A stretch of DNA of 64,000 bases, from assembly GCA_008692225.1 (NCBI GenBank), contig VICG01000005.1:1025001-1089000 (forward strand). Reading direction: 5' to 3'. The position numbers and the translations under genes were made by a program. Source of the DNA: Monilinia fructicola (taxonomy: Eukaryota; Ascomycota; Leotiomycetes; Helotiales; Sclerotiniaceae). Shown here in pieces: positions 1 to 11,797 of the stretch (the stretch's first letter is position 1; each line of letters opens with the position of its first letter). Below the pieces are notes generated by a model. The model was not told the origin of the DNA and did not search any database. It worked only from the letters and a program-made list of their open reading frames with translations.

Positions 1-970
1 GTAAGCATCCCAAAGCACCATTTTCGTTCCCATTCTCTAACCCATCCCAGGAAACACTAATGCTCCTCAAGCGGTAACCTACAGCGCAATAATCTACTGT
101 CTCCGCAGTCTAATCAGCGAAGATATTCCCCTAAATCAAGGCTGCCTCAAACCCATTACCGTCCTCATTCCTCCCAAATCCTTCCTCTCCCCTCCAGACA
201 AAGCCGCGGTCGTAGGCGGCAACGTCCTCACCTCCCAACGCGTCACAGACGTAATCCTCAAAGCCTTCCGTGCCTGTTGCCGCCTCCCAAGGCGACTGCA
301 ACAATCTAACTTTCGGCTTCGGCGGCAACGTCGATGGTCAAAAACACGTCAAGGGATTCGGCTACTACGAGACGATTGCCGGGGGCAGCGGAGCGGGTCG
401 CAGCTGGGACGGCACAAGTGGAGTCCATACGCACATGACGAATACGCGGATCACCGACGCAGAAGTATTCGAGAGGCGCTACCCGGTCCTGCTCCGCGAA
501 TTTTCGCTCCGGGCCGGCAGTGGCGGGGCGGGAAAACACAAGGGTGGGGATGGCGTGGTGCGGGACATCGAGTTTCGGATTCCCGTGCAAGTTTCCATCT
601 TGAGCGAGAGGAGGGTGTACCGACCGTATGGACTGGAGGGCGGCGAGGATGCGGCGTGCGGACTCAATATTTGGGTGCGGAGGGTGGAGAAGAGTGGTCG
701 GGCGAGGAAGGATCTGCTGTTGCTTGAGGGTGCAGGCGCAGCTGGGAACGAAGAGGGAGGGAAACAGAATATGAGGAGAGGAGGATCAATTTGGGAGGGA
801 AAAACACGGCAGCGATGAAGAAAGGTGAGAGGATCATTATACATACGCCTGGTGGCGGTGGATGGGGAAAGCTTGGACAAGACAAGGAGGTACGCGAGAG
901 GAAGGATCCGCGCGCTGCATGGAAGGGGGGAAGTTATGCTAGTAGGGAGGAGATGGCTTTGCAGGCTTAG
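1..970 (+). CDS. OXP1: 5-oxoprolinase (HyuA/HyuB type), C-terminal part only
   Basis: The window opens inside an intron (GTAAGC at 1, CAG ending at 50). The following exon encodes the C-terminal HyuB-like part of ATP-dependent 5-oxoprolinase, which opens 5-oxoproline to glutamate in the glutathione cycle in the cytosol. Visible family landmarks are [23 protein letters not shown], the [12 protein letters not shown] stretch, [56 protein letters not shown] and the terminal HTPGGGGWG, followed by [12 protein letters not shown] and a stop at 968-970. Two apparent frameshifts interrupt it. One is an extra T in the TT at 277-278, between AFRAC and AASQGDCN. The other lies between about 690 and 780 and returns reading to the original frame before [10 protein letters not shown]. 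The N-terminal two thirds lie outside the window. Family assignment is firm. Whether the gene is functional or the indels are sequencing errors cannot be told from this sequence alone. Confidence 0.88.
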
Positions 971-1321
971 ATGGCCGCATGGTTTATTGTTGAGGGAGTT
1001 GAAAGTGTGTGGTGTGGAAATCGTATCGACATTAGCATTAGCATCAGCATAAGCATATACAAATCAATCGCTTTGTATCCTCAAGTCATCAGATCTGCTC
1101 TATTTTCAAAATGCAAAGTGGTATTCTGTGATTCGGTACTTTCATGGTAACGCTTTCTCAAAAAATCATTTAGTCAATAATCCGCCCCTTCTCTCATGAA
1201 ATAAAATACCAATGCTTTTCTATGTCCTACAGCCATTGATTCGCCGGCACTTTGAGCTATCATCAGTATCATAATTTCTCATCATCCATCAATCTGCTGG
1301 TCCATCGGCCGAGCAAGTACT
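971..1321. other. Intergenic between convergent 5-oxoprolinase and fimbrin
   Basis: About 350 bp of AT-rich sequence holding the two 3' ends. No conserved reading frame, RNA gene or repeat was recognised, apart from a short run of TTAGCA/TCAGCA-like steps near 1030-1050. Confidence 0.5.
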
Positions 1322-3545
1322 TTACTGCATCTTCTCGTATGTAGCCATCAGGGAACCTAAAAAGTATGTCAGAACTCGTGTGTTCATGCTAGAAGTTGAG
1401 CAACGGAAATGCGAAATGCGAAATGCGAAAAAAAACTTACCAATAAAAGTGACGACCAAGCGACTTCTAACTTGGCAAATATCTTCTGGCACCAACCAGA
1501 TTGTCGCGCCCATCTTTCTCGCAATACTGATACTCAATTTAGCATTCATGTAAGCATCATCTTCGCTTCTTCCTGGGGTTACGAGATCGTAATCGACGTA
1601 ACTGCTCTTCATTCCATTCAGAACATCGAGAAGGAAGATACCGCTTCCAATCGATTGGTCCTTGAAGGAGCGGATAGCTGAACTCTTGCCACCCTTCTGT
1701 GACATGTCATTGGCCCACTTGATCATTTCAGCATCTGAGATTTCGCGCTTGCCAAGACGTTGAGCGAGGGCTGTGAGGGTCTCAGAGATATCTCTGCGCA
1801 TCAACTGCCAAACAAGACCGAGAGTGAGGGTTTTTTGACCATCGTGAATATCCGCTCCTTGAACGCCGACCAATGAGAAACGGTTTTGTTTACCAAGTTC
1901 GATAGCGTAATTTGTGTTTTCTAAAAGCCTTGAACCGCGACATTTCTCCGCTGGCAGGTACTTTGTTCACATGGCGCCAGTTGACAGATCCCTTGATGAC
2001 CTTATCATATGCCTGTAGAATAATAGTCCCATCCTTGAGATCTTCGTATAACGAATTCACACCTGGCTGCACATCGAGACTGTTCAACCAGAGAGTGAAG
2101 ACTCTTGCTTCCCTCTCGCCCTCTGCATCAAAATCGTCAACCTGGGCTTTCTCTTCCTCGGTGATAGGATCTAGCGCTGGGCGGGTATTGAAGAGATTAG
2201 CAACGAAAGCCAAGTTCAACTTGGGATTTCCGGCCACAAGGGAGCTTGGTGTAAGGAACTTTCGGCAGTCTAGTTTATCGGCATTCTGTAAAACTTGCTC
2301 TGCTCTTTGCAAAAGGTCGTGTGTTTGTAATGGTCCTCGATCGCAACACTCTGGCGCAATTTGAGACAGGAGAACAGTGTAGTTCTCCGCATCCTTCACA
2401 TCGCTAGAAAAGTTTGCAACCCTAATAAATTGTTAGTAGTAGGTCCTGGCTGATTTGAGGTCTGTCGTACCTTCGTGGCCAATTTGCAGCCTTTAAGTGA
2501 TAGTTGACCCATCTGAGCAAGATTTGCTCAGGTGGTAATCTCAAAAAACTGTTCCAGTGTCTCGTCATCTTCCAACAGCCTGTACAACTCGGGGTGAAGC
2601 TTGATATCAATCTTGTTCAACAGTCCTCTTCGGATAATCTGCCAAATCAGACCCAGAATCAGATGTTCTCGAACTTCTATGATATCCCCACTACCAATGT
2701 TAACCACCGAGCAGCCAATACCCTTCGCAGATTCAATAACGATGTTGTTGTTCTCCGTCATGTGGAATGCGTTAAGGGTCTTGATCTTCTTTCCAGGGCG
2801 ATTGAGCACACGCTCATCAATAGTATCCGGGACGCGCTGTCGTTGATCAACTTGGCTAAGACAAGACCATCCTTGCACTCGTCGAACATCTCGAAGGTAT
2901 CGGTGGGAAATGGTAGACGCGAGCCAATATCTGCATCGCCGGCCAAGACTGCGTTGATATGACGAGTGAATTCTGTTCGCTCATCTTCGTTGATGGTATG
3001 GGTAACGTTTGATGAAGATCCTTGGACTTGAATACGACCACTGATACTCCCCTTTGAAGCATGTCCACTTCCCGCACCTCCGGTTTGTTGCGCTACTATT
3101 CCTCCACGAGCAGGGCTTTGTGGACCTGTTGACATGCGCTGCTGTGCCGGCGATGAGACTCGTAGCTTTGAGATCAGCTTCAGAGAGATTAGTCAAGCTT
3201 CCTCAATGTGCCAAATAGATGTTTGCTCAAACTTACTCCTACGTAATCTTCTAGCTCAACTCTTCGAGACGAGTCAAGCTCGACCTCTTTCAAAGCCTGC
3301 CTTACAACATCATATGGTTGTCTTTCACTTGCTTGTGTAGCTTTAATGGCGGTAGCTTCATCAATGTATCCCTTATCGTCGATGTCGAGCTTACGGAATG
3401 CGTCTTGAAGACCGAAGATCTCATCCTGTTGGAATTGAGGATACTTCCTGTAAAAGTAAAGCCAATTAGACAAATGTGGCCCGGACTAATCAATAGCCCC
3501 TCCAATAAAAAGGGTTACATACCTCTGCAACTTGATAATATTCAT
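1322..3545 (-). CDS. SAC6: Fimbrin/plastin, actin-bundling protein
   Basis: Fimbrin cross-links actin filaments in endocytic patches and rings. The first exon (3523-3545) encodes MNIIKLQ and is joined over an intron at 3448-3522 to RKYPQFQQDEIFGLQDAFRKLDIDDKG, the EF-hand-like N-terminus. Four calponin-homology segments follow: LVLAKLINDS and TLNAFHMTENNNIVIES (CH1), HLILGLIWQIIRRG with QILLRWVNYHL (CH2), ARVFTLWLNSL with DGTIILQAYDKV (CH3), and LTLGLVWQLMRRD with IGSGIFLLDVLNG (CH4). The protein ends GSLMATYEKMQ, the usual fimbrin terminus, after a last intron near 1360-1440. Three apparent indels break the frame: an A4 run at 1923-1926 (one base too many), an A6 run at 2543-2548 (one too many) and a shift near 2834 between NDS and VPDTIDER. 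The gene is essential or nearly so in fungi, so error is more likely than decay. Confidence 0.93.
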
Positions 3546-3774
3546 CTTTGTGAATCGTTATGTTTGCCTTTGACTTTTGCAGTCGGGAAGACTTTAGATA
3601 TTGAAATTCTATAATTGAGGAGGCAGGGCAGGGCAGGGCAGGTTGAGTTGAGGTGAGGTTAGTTAAGGGTAAGGTAAGGTACCAAGTTCTATCGGTATTA
3701 GGTAGCTGTTGGGTGGATACCCCTCCCAGTTATGTCACAGTATCACTGCTTACTCGGTATGTACTCCGGAGGTG

Positions 3775-3823
3775 TGAATATGAATATGATATGGATATGG
3801 ATATGGGATATGGGATATGGATA
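3775..3823. repeat. GATATG/GGATATG microsatellite
   Basis: Imperfect tandem array of AATATG, GATATG and GGGATATG units, about 49 bp, in the fimbrin upstream region. Confidence 0.8.
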
Positions 3824-4104
3824 TAAACAATGATGTCGGCGCAAGATGTGCAAAATACGTACACAATAAAGAATGCCCAGGTGATGGGGAAATGTCGAGA
3901 TCAGAGGGAAAACACAAGGTATTTGTCAAGAATGAAGATAACAGAGAGGAGCTCGAAGAGAAGAGAAGACAAGAGAAGAGAAGAGGGGGAGGCGAAGTAG
4001 AAGATGTCAAACTCGGGATTCTTTCAAGACTTTAAGGCTTTAAAGGAATACTTGATATGATTTTGGAGTTTAAATTGTCTTTTAATGCGATTGATAAATG
4101 ACAT

Positions 4105-4370
4105 TATTTACTATTTACTATTTACTATTTATTATTTATTATTTATTATTTATTATTTATTATTTATTATTTATTTATTTATTATTTATTTATTATTTAT
4201 TATTATTATTTATTATTTATTATTTATTATTTATTATTTATTATTTATTATTTATTATTTATTATTTATTATTTATTATTTATTATTTATTATTATTATA
4301 TTATTATTTATTATTACTATTTACTATTTACTATTTATTATTTATTATTTATTATTTACTATTTTCTTAC
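4105..4370. repeat. ATTATTT heptanucleotide minisatellite
   Basis: About 265 bp built almost entirely of the 7-bp unit ATTATTT, with a few ATT and TACTATT variants at the edges. Essentially no G or C. Because seven is not a multiple of three, every forward frame stays open and gives spurious tyrosine/leucine/isoleucine-rich translations. Confidence 0.95.
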
Positions 4371-4989
4371 CTTTCATTTACTTATCTTCTATTTACTTAC
4401 CTCCTCATTCATTACTTCCCTACCGTGGACCTACTTGTTGTATATCCATCCATCCCTACTTGAGGTTATGGATCGAAATTGTTTATGATGCGATGCGATG
4501 CACAGCCCAGCCCAACCCCGCTGACGTTGGTTTTGGGCGGCGGTTATGGTGATTATGCCATCATTATGGTTACGTCTGATCTCGTACCCTCGTAACTTAT
4601 CATACCCGTGGACACCGGGTCTATCCCGATTATCGCAATTTCGGAATTGCAAGCTGATAGACTGATCAAGCGTCTATATTGTCTTTCAAGGTTCTCTTCA
4701 TCGCCTAGCCGTACTTACAACACAGCACAGCAAGCACAGCACAGCACTGTACTTACTTGATATTCTTGGGTCAAAGGTGCTCGTCTCCAAGTAGGTCGGC
4801 CATTCGTTGTCTATCATAGGTATGGATGCCCATTTATCCATCGTATCATTGGCATGGCATGCGAAACATAAATCTTATACACTTTGCTTTCGACATACGC
4901 GTAGACAAATACGTATCTCTTTGCTATTGCTGACGACTACCCTTCACCACACTCTAGGCAACTGAATAGAGGCATTGAATCGCATCGCA

Positions 4990-5435
4990 ATGGATAATGC
5001 AACGGAAGAATTGATCCATGTCAAGAAAGTATGGGATCGTATGAAAGGCCACAGTCCCATCTACGACTTCCTCCTCGCAGATGTTGAGATTGTATCGGCG
5101 ACAAAGGGTCTGGTGGTCTCACGCTTGACGGTACGAGACAACCATGTCAATTCTCGAGGCACCATTCACGGCGCGGTGAGTGCCAGCCTGGTTGATTGGT
5201 CGGGGGTCTTGCTATTGCTTCACATGGACTGGAAAAGTCTGGCGCAAGTATAGACATTCACATCAGTTATGTTGGAACGGCGCATGTAGGGGATATCTTG
5301 AACATCGAGGCAACAGCATCGAAGGTTGGGAGATCGATTGCTTTCACCACAATTCGAATCAGTAAGCTTGTCGATGGTGAACCAGGACCCATGGTAGCGA
5401 CGGCATCGCATACAAAATACATACACGTCAAATAA
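4990..5435 (+). CDS. Hotdog-fold thioesterase, PaaI/ACOT13-like
   Basis: A compact hotdog-fold protein of about 148 residues, the length of the acyl-CoA thioesterase 13/PaaI family, which hydrolyses acyl-CoA esters to free acid and CoA. It starts at the ATG at 4990 (MDNATEELIHVKKVW). The family signature is visible as NSRGTIHGAVSASLVDW, the central helix with its H-G motif, followed by LAIASHGLEKSGASIDIHISY and the terminal strands RSIAFTTIRISKL and VATASHTKYIHVK. The last segments are one frame away: the G5 run at 5202-5206 needs a sixth G to give DWSGG-LAIAS. No intron is needed or seen. Substrate and cellular location cannot be inferred. A homopolymer consensus error is the simplest explanation for the break. 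Confidence 0.85.
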
Positions 5436-6004
5436 GGAGAATAGGCACATGACCAGGCATAACCATGGCTGAACATCTGAATTGTAGAACAGAACATAGA
5501 CAGACATTTTTGGGTAGGTATGAAATATCGATACCGCCATCTTATTGGAGTCTGGCATGGGATACCTGCGATGGGATACCTGCGAAGGGATACCTACGAT
5601 GGAATACAAACTAACACCACTCAAGTATGTATGTTCAGTCTCATTTGAATGAAAACAAAAACAAAAACAAAAGTGATCGTCTTATTATTGTTTAGACACC
5701 TAAGTAGCTTCGAATACCCGCTCATTTCATGATACGGGATAGTAGGTAATTATTGCGAGTATTTTTTATAATTGAGTACGAAAAATTCAATAGAAAAGTC
5801 GAAACGATAAGAAAATTTTAGATGCGACTTTTTTTTTGCTTCCCCGCCCTTCCCCCGCTATCAAAATGATCAAAATTATCAAAATCTACAATTCCATTTT
5901 GATAGACTTTTTGTACAAACACTTGACACTTCACCATCACAATAACAACTTCTTCAAGAAGCAATAATCATTGTTATCTTCTTCTCCATATCCACGAAAA
6001 GAAA
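5436..6004. other. Intergenic, no gene recognised
   Basis: Holds a short direct repeat of GGGATACCTGCGA/GGGATACCTACGA-like units (about 5557-5600), an AACAAAA run near 5650 and AT-rich upstream DNA of the next gene, including CAAAATTATCAAAATC-like steps near 5865-5885. Confidence 0.5.
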
Positions 6005-7160
6005 ATGGCAACTTGTAACCTGTGCTCGGAAAGTTTGACCGTCCCGCTCGACCCAGATGAGTCGGATCAGTTCGAGGGTGGAAGCTCTTCTTTGGGAAGT
6101 GTTCCAGATGACCTTCAGTTAATTTGTGGGTGCCACATGCATTGGTAAGAAGATATTTCGTCTCTTGATTCTTCTTTTCCTTCATTACAATTTTCTTCCG
6201 CTCCTTGTATGAAGAAATTCTCTCGAGATTTCTCAGCCAAAGGGTTATGTCGATTGGACTGGTGGCACGGAAGCCAGATTGAAGATAGTTCTTCCAAGGG
6301 CACCCGTTCATGGTTGGATGCCGTTATACTCGAGGAACTCAGTGCTGAGAGAAGAGAGATTTCTCAAAGGATCATCGTTCATGTTTGTACCTCATCGAAG
6401 GTCTGGCCGATGCAAAAACCTGCTTGGTTTTACCTCGTTGATCTTTTATCGACTTCACTCACATGTTATTCCATGCTTCGACATTCCTGCATGCAAAGTT
6501 TCTCACAATCTCATTAATTGGCAGGATCAAGCTTACTGACCGTGATACAGGCAATGTCTTTTGGATGAATCCCCCCAGATTGTGAATGCACTCAATTGTC
6601 CATCATGTAATAGGTCCATCGCATCTTCCGTGGCTTCATCCTCAACATCTGTAACCGGAACTCGCGTTCCCACCAGATATCACAACGAGGGAGGAATTCA
6701 AGAAGACCTTGACATATTGCCTCTTATTGCCGAAGAAGCCTATCTCGATGAACATCCAGAGGCACGCCCCGCTCGAGCATTCATGACCATGTGCTCCGAA
6801 GGTGATATTATGGGAATTCATGACCTCCTCAGTGCAGTAGAGGACGATGAGGATGGAGAAGGACTATCGGCCAAGCCACTCCTCCGTTATCAGGATCCTT
6901 TGGATGGGATGAAAAGCGGTTTGCACGTGGCCATTGAAAAGGGACATCTGGTTGTTGTTGTGGCTCGCCTCGGCTCTTCCCACAGACATCTTCCCAGAAC
7001 AAATCACTCAGATGGCAGGGACCATGGGAGTCGGACGCGACACTGCCGATGGTGAAGATATCCGGAATCTTCGGATGTAGAGGGGCATGTGGCAAGCGAT
7101 TTAGCGAGAAGTACAGGCAATGTTCTCCTAACAGATCTATTGTCAGCCTACTTACCGTAA
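6005..7160 (+). CDS. RING-like zinc finger plus ankyrin-repeat protein
   Basis: Exon 1 (6005-6144) encodes MATCNLCSESLTVPLDP and runs to ICGCHMHW. An intron of about 406 bp (6145-6550) leads to QCLLDESPQIVNALNCPSCN. Together the cysteines and histidines are spaced C-x2-C...C-x-C-H-x-H-x2-C...C-x2-C, a RING-like zinc-binding pattern with Cys where RING usually has His. A conserved linker (EGGIQEDLDILPLIAEEAYLDEHPEARPAR) and ankyrin-type helices follow (MSEGD-like CSEGDIMGIHDLLSAVE; SGLHVAIEKGHL). The C-terminus continues in shifted frames: WLASALPTDIFPEQITQMAGTMG from 6961, then a one-base shift at GG 7073-7074 into DVEGHVASDLARSTG, stop at 7158-7160. This layout resembles a conserved ascomycete ankyrin protein of unknown role. 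The two breaks, near 6950 and at 7073, are apparent indels. The intron is unusually long for this window. Confidence 0.72.
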
Positions 7161-8154
7161 TGAATCGTTTTTTGGGGGGGTAATTAAACATAGAAAAATG
7201 CAATGGAGTTGGGCTTAGTTGGCAAATGAAGATAATTAGATATCATGAAGGTCATATACTGTATAAACGTTATACCTAATCAATTTTCAAAGCTAAGCCG
7301 TGCTACATGACGATGCGACGAGAGATTTACAAGACCTGAATGATATAGATATAAATATGTAAATATATAATACCTTTAGGGACTTTAATCAGACACCCAG
7401 GCATAGTGTGATATAATCTAATCGTTGAACTATTTTTTCCGAGGGTCTCGTCTACTCTTACTCTGTAGACAGGCCGGGCGGACGGCAGTGGCGTGCAATA
7501 GACATAACAGTATGTACTTGCACTTGTTAATCACTCGAGTAATAATTAATAAAAGTCTAGAGGGAATATTGGTGAGCGAAAGGTGCTCGGATGTGATTAC
7601 AAAACCTTCCCCCCTCCCCAAACGCTCGAGTCCAGGCCATCATAAATCATATGTAATTACTTCTTAGTAAATCAATCAATCAAATCTACGTCATGTTCAA
7701 CCACTCCACCTGCCGCTAGGCCTTAAGATCCCCTCCGAAAACGCCTAAATCCTTCTAACCCCCCCCTCCCTTCCTTTCCCGTTCCCTCATTCATCATCGA
7801 AAATCACATCGGTCGAGTCACCAGTTGACAAAGGACGATCGATCATACCCATCCATCCGAGCTAGTAACCAACCGTATGTACGGAGCATCATCAGCTTCA
7901 CGTCGGAATGTGGAAGAGATAGGCGATGAAAGCCATCCGCGTACGTTCGCTGGACAGTGCAATTAATTGCAAGAAGGCTCCTCGGTCTTTTTGATGTACG
8001 ATGTGCGATGTGCGATGTGCGGTATGCGGTATGCCAAGATGCATCATGCCCCTCAATTCCCAATAGTAGGTACAGGTACAGTAGTTTCTAGTAGGGGGGT
8101 GGAAGGGGAAGGGCTCAGGTAACCTTGGAAGAGATAACTACAGTACTATTAGGT

Positions 8155-8372
8155 ACGACTAATAGTACTTATTACTACTTTTACTACTACTTACTATTAT
8201 TTACTACTACTCATTATTATTTTTATTACTATTTACTACTATTTATTATTACTTATTATTACTTTTATTACTATTTATTATTATTTACTACTACTTATTG
8301 CTACTTCTACTACTACTTACTGCTACTAATAATCCTACTAACACTACCATCACCACCACCACCACCACCACT
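8155..8372. repeat. TTACTAC/TTATTACT trinucleotide-like block with CAC tail
   Basis: About 185 bp of imperfect TTA/CTA units ending in a CAC run (8349-8372). Strong strand asymmetry: the + strand is almost free of G. Confidence 0.85.
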
Positions 8373-8602
8373 ACTACTACCCCCCGACCTTACCTTACCT
8401 ATTAATCATCCATCGGTCATGCGATTCGGAAAGGAAAGGAAAAATTGTGCGAGAGAGCGAAAGTTATTCATTTATTCTCTCAAACCGTTGCATGATGGGG
8501 GTGGTGAGACAGAGTATAAAAAGATACATAGGTAGGCATTTGGGAGACCCGTGGACTTCCCTGCATCCTTTTCCGGTCTTTCCATCTTCATCTCCATTAT
8601 TG

Positions 8603-8628
8603 ATAAATATAATAATAATAATAACAAC

Positions 8629-8659
<31 letters not shown>

Positions 8660-8690
8660 TTAAATAACATTATTATTATTATTTAAATCA
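8603..8690. repeat. AAT trinucleotide array followed by an inverse ATT run
   Basis: AATAATAAC-type units at 8607-8655, then TTATTATTATT at about 8670-8685. The two halves are complementary and could fold into a weak hairpin. Confidence 0.8.
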
Positions 8691-9322
8691 TCATTATTTC
8701 AAACCATCCATCTATTCATTAGAAAGCTCTTGTGTATTTCGGGTTGTTTCAAGGCTTCCGATCCATCCATACATTGAGGCTTCGTTCGATATTCCTTCCA
8801 TACAAATATCTGTTGATCTCTCATTCATATCACTGTCGTACTTTGGTTAATCTCGTACCTGCATACATACCCGACAAATCCATTCAGCCTTAAATATATT
8901 TCTTTGACGCGGCATAGCCTCTTCAGCTCCGGGGATCAGCATAGACCTAAAGGCAACATACTTCTCAATACTACTGTATCAGATACTTCTCTTCTTTCAA
9001 TACCCGTGGACGTGTACACTATTCACATTGGGTCTATTGATCTACCTAGTACGCATTTGTTTAGAAACAGTGCTCTCGCGCAAAGCAATTTCACTGTTAT
9101 AGCTTGTCAAAGTTTTGGGTCAACGAGTGAGTGAGTTTGATGCATTATCGCAGGGAAGTTCGCAGGAAGTTCCAGGCTAAGACTTTCCAACAGTGACTAT
9201 TGCCCCTTGCGCCTTTTGATATAAACTTCAAAAGTCTTAGGCCTAGATTCAAACTCCGAATATCAAAGAAACGGGAACCTTCACTCATCTTGACATACCT
9301 TTCTCTCTGACTACGGCGTCAG

Positions 9323-11797
9323 ATGATGGCAAGAATGGCATCCACGATTGCCCCTCTTTCCATGACGACCGCCCTTTCCTCCGATCCAGCAAATCCAGGT
9401 CAACACTTACCAGATGAACAACTGAAGGAAAATGGCATTGAGAAATCAAGCCATCTACAAAAGTCTTCGCCTCGCCCTAAATATTCACAATCTCTGAAAA
9501 TAGCTTTAGAAACGGTTGCAAAAAACCGACGAGATTCTTCAGATGTTTCGGAAAGTGAAAGCTTGGAAGATTATGATACCTTGAAACCGGATCCAATGTC
9601 TATCATTACAGGAGGGAAGGGTGGGGGTCTTGATCTTGAGACGGATCCGGCGCCATCCGTTAGCATTCCACAGACAGTCTATGCAGAATTGAAGATTCCG
9701 TCACAAAAGTCACGGCATTGGTCTGGCAAGGCGCAAAAGTATTCCGGTGACTCTAAATAAGCTTCAGAAAAATGGGAAAGAGCATTACACTTTCGAAGCA
9801 GATGATGATGAACTGCGAGATCTCTTGAAGGGCACAGTAGCGCATTATTCTCAAGACAACACGCCAGGGGAACCAAAGAAACGAGTCAAGTTTAGTGACC
9901 GTGAGTTGTTCAAATTCCCTCGATACACGGAAACAATGAGAGCTCCTCACATGAGTCGAGTATTTCAAATGTTTGGTTGTATGGAAAGAATGCTTTCGCT
10001 AATTGATTTCAAAAGTTGTCTTCACTAAGAAGTTCACTGCTTTCGATCGGCACAATAATATCGTGGCCAATTCACCTTTCCATGGATTTTTCACGTTAGG
10101 TTGGCTCGCATTCGTCGTTTTTGTACTTCAGCTTGCCGTTGCAAACTGGCGAAAGCATGGGAATATACTGGAACTAATGAAATTATGACAATGATGTTTC
10201 ACCGGGACGTCATAGTTCTTGGTCTATCGGATGGCGTGATGTGTTTGGCAACAGGATTTGGTCTTTTTCTACAGAAGTTCATACGCCGAGGATATCTTAG
10301 CTGGAATAGAGAAGGTTGGATTATTCAAAGTGTAAGTCTATTCTTCAACTCATCTCGACCTGAGAAATTATTGCTAAACGTGATTTCGGTGTAGGCATGG
10401 GAACTATCTTACCTCGCTCTTGTGGTAAGCTGGACACTATTCCGCGAGTGGCCATGGACACATACAGTAAGTAAATCATTTTAAATCAAACTATCTGAGG
10501 ACTCCCGTTTGTTCTACAATTGATTCGAGTTCTAAGGCTCCGCCCAATGGTGTTCTTCTTTTCTTTTACCCCTTGAACTTTCGCTTACAATATCGTTACG
10601 AATAGGTCTTTTTCGTTCTTCATGGAATCGTCATGATTATGAAGCAACACTCTTATGCTTTTTACAATGGTCATCTATCCGAGGAATATACTACGCGTTC
10701 TAAACTTCAACGTAAATTAAAACAGCTCGAAAATGTTTCGCCAGTTCAGACACCTTCCGCGACAACACCGGCCGTAGCTTCATTGTCTACCTCATACCTA
10801 GATTCTAGACCAACTTCGAGCGACGTTCGTCAGAGAGTATCCGAACGAAGACATTCGGTTGTCGCGTCTAATACCGACCAAGTTGCGGCAGCGATCGATT
10901 CTGGTGAGCCGCTTGACCTTGATCAAATTCAAACATTTGCGCGAATTCTCAAATGGGAAATCGATTTTCTGGAAAAAGAACTTCAAGGGAAATGTTCAGC
11001 GTCCGGAAACTCATACCCGAACAATTTAAGTGTGGCAAATCATTACGAGTACATCGTTCTTCCAACTTTGGTTTATGAGTTGGAGTATCCTCGATCCGAT
11101 AGCATCGACTGGTATAATGTGGCTGAGAAAACTATAGCGACAGCAGGCCTCTTGATTGTCATGAATCTTATTTCGCAAACATATATCTACCCTATTGTAG
11201 TTCAAACGATAGATATGAAAGAAGCTGGTATGACTCTTTACGAACGCCTATCTTATTTTCCTGGTATAATCAGCGATTTAGCCTTTCCTTTCCTTGCTGA
11301 ATACATCTTGGTAAGCTAGTATTCATTTTTTGACTCTCGCTACTTCTGCTAACTTTTGCTCAGACATGGTATGTAATTTGGGAATGCATTCTCAACCTTC
11401 TCGCTGAGTTGACCTGCTATGCTGATCGAGGCTTTTACGAAGCCTGGTGGAATTCCGTTTCGTGGGATCAATTTGCACGCGATTGGAACCGACCTGTTCA
11501 CAATTTCCTCCTCCGACATGTTTACCACTCATCGATTTCAAGCTTAAAGGTCAACAAATATACTGCCACCCTAATTACTTTTTTCTTGAGCGCTTGTGTG
11601 CATGAGCTCGTCATGTGGTGTATCTTCAAGAAGCTGCGCGGATATTTACTGTTTCTACAAATGTGCCAAATTCCACTGACCATGATGTGTGTCAATCAAA
11701 GTGGATGAAAGGGCGAAAGACTCTGGGTAACGTGTTATTCTGGATAGGTATTTTTACGGGGCCAAGTCTCCTGTGCAGTCTCTACCTCATAATTTAG
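9323..11797 (+). CDS. ARE2: Sterol O-acyltransferase (ACAT/ARE, MBOAT family)
   Basis: Esterifies sterols with fatty acyl-CoA for storage in lipid droplets; an ER multi-pass membrane enzyme. The N-terminal 140 residues are hydrophilic and Ser-rich. The acyltransferase core runs from FTKKFTAFDRHNN through several hydrophobic segments (GWLAFVVFVLQLAVANW; DGVMCLATGFGLFL) to the family motif FYEAWWNSVSWDQFARDWNRP and the segment LSACVHELVMWCIFKKLRG, whose His is the presumed catalytic residue. It ends WIGIFTGPSLLCSLYLII. Introns are at about 9902-10014, 10333-10394, 10469-10605 and 11311-11364. Apparent indels occur near 9750 (before VTLNKLQKNG), at the GG of 10170-10171 (one G short) and near 11690 (before QSKWMKGRKTLG). 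FYxxWWN has Glu-Ala where animal ACATs have Gly/Glu-Asp. I recall this form from other filamentous fungi. Confidence 0.9.

Larger units (their letters stand above)
3546..4989. other. Intergenic, low-complexity and repeat-rich
   Basis: Upstream of fimbrin lie a GGGCA-type run (about 3628-3650), GGTAAGGT-like steps, a GATATG array and then a long AT-only heptanucleotide block. The remainder (4430-4980) is ordinary unique DNA forming the upstream region of the thioesterase. No additional gene was recognised. The long frames at 4085-4552 consist of the AT repeat and are not coding. Confidence 0.55.
7161..9322. other. Intergenic, 2.2 kb, microsatellite-rich
   Basis: No gene recognised. It contains short GATGTGC steps (about 7997-8020), a TTACTAC/TTATTAC block (8155-8340), a CAC run (8349-8372), an AATAAT run (8603-8655) and the upstream region of the sterol acyltransferase. 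The open frames across 8125-8686 are translations of these repeats. Confidence 0.5.

Noticed and set aside
4085..4552. Long Tyr/Leu/Ile-rich open frames
   Set aside because: They are translations of the ATTATTT heptamer array, open only because the repeat lacks stop codons in register.
8125..8686. Open frames over TTA/CAC/AAT repeats
   Set aside because: Simple-sequence artefacts without any conserved block.
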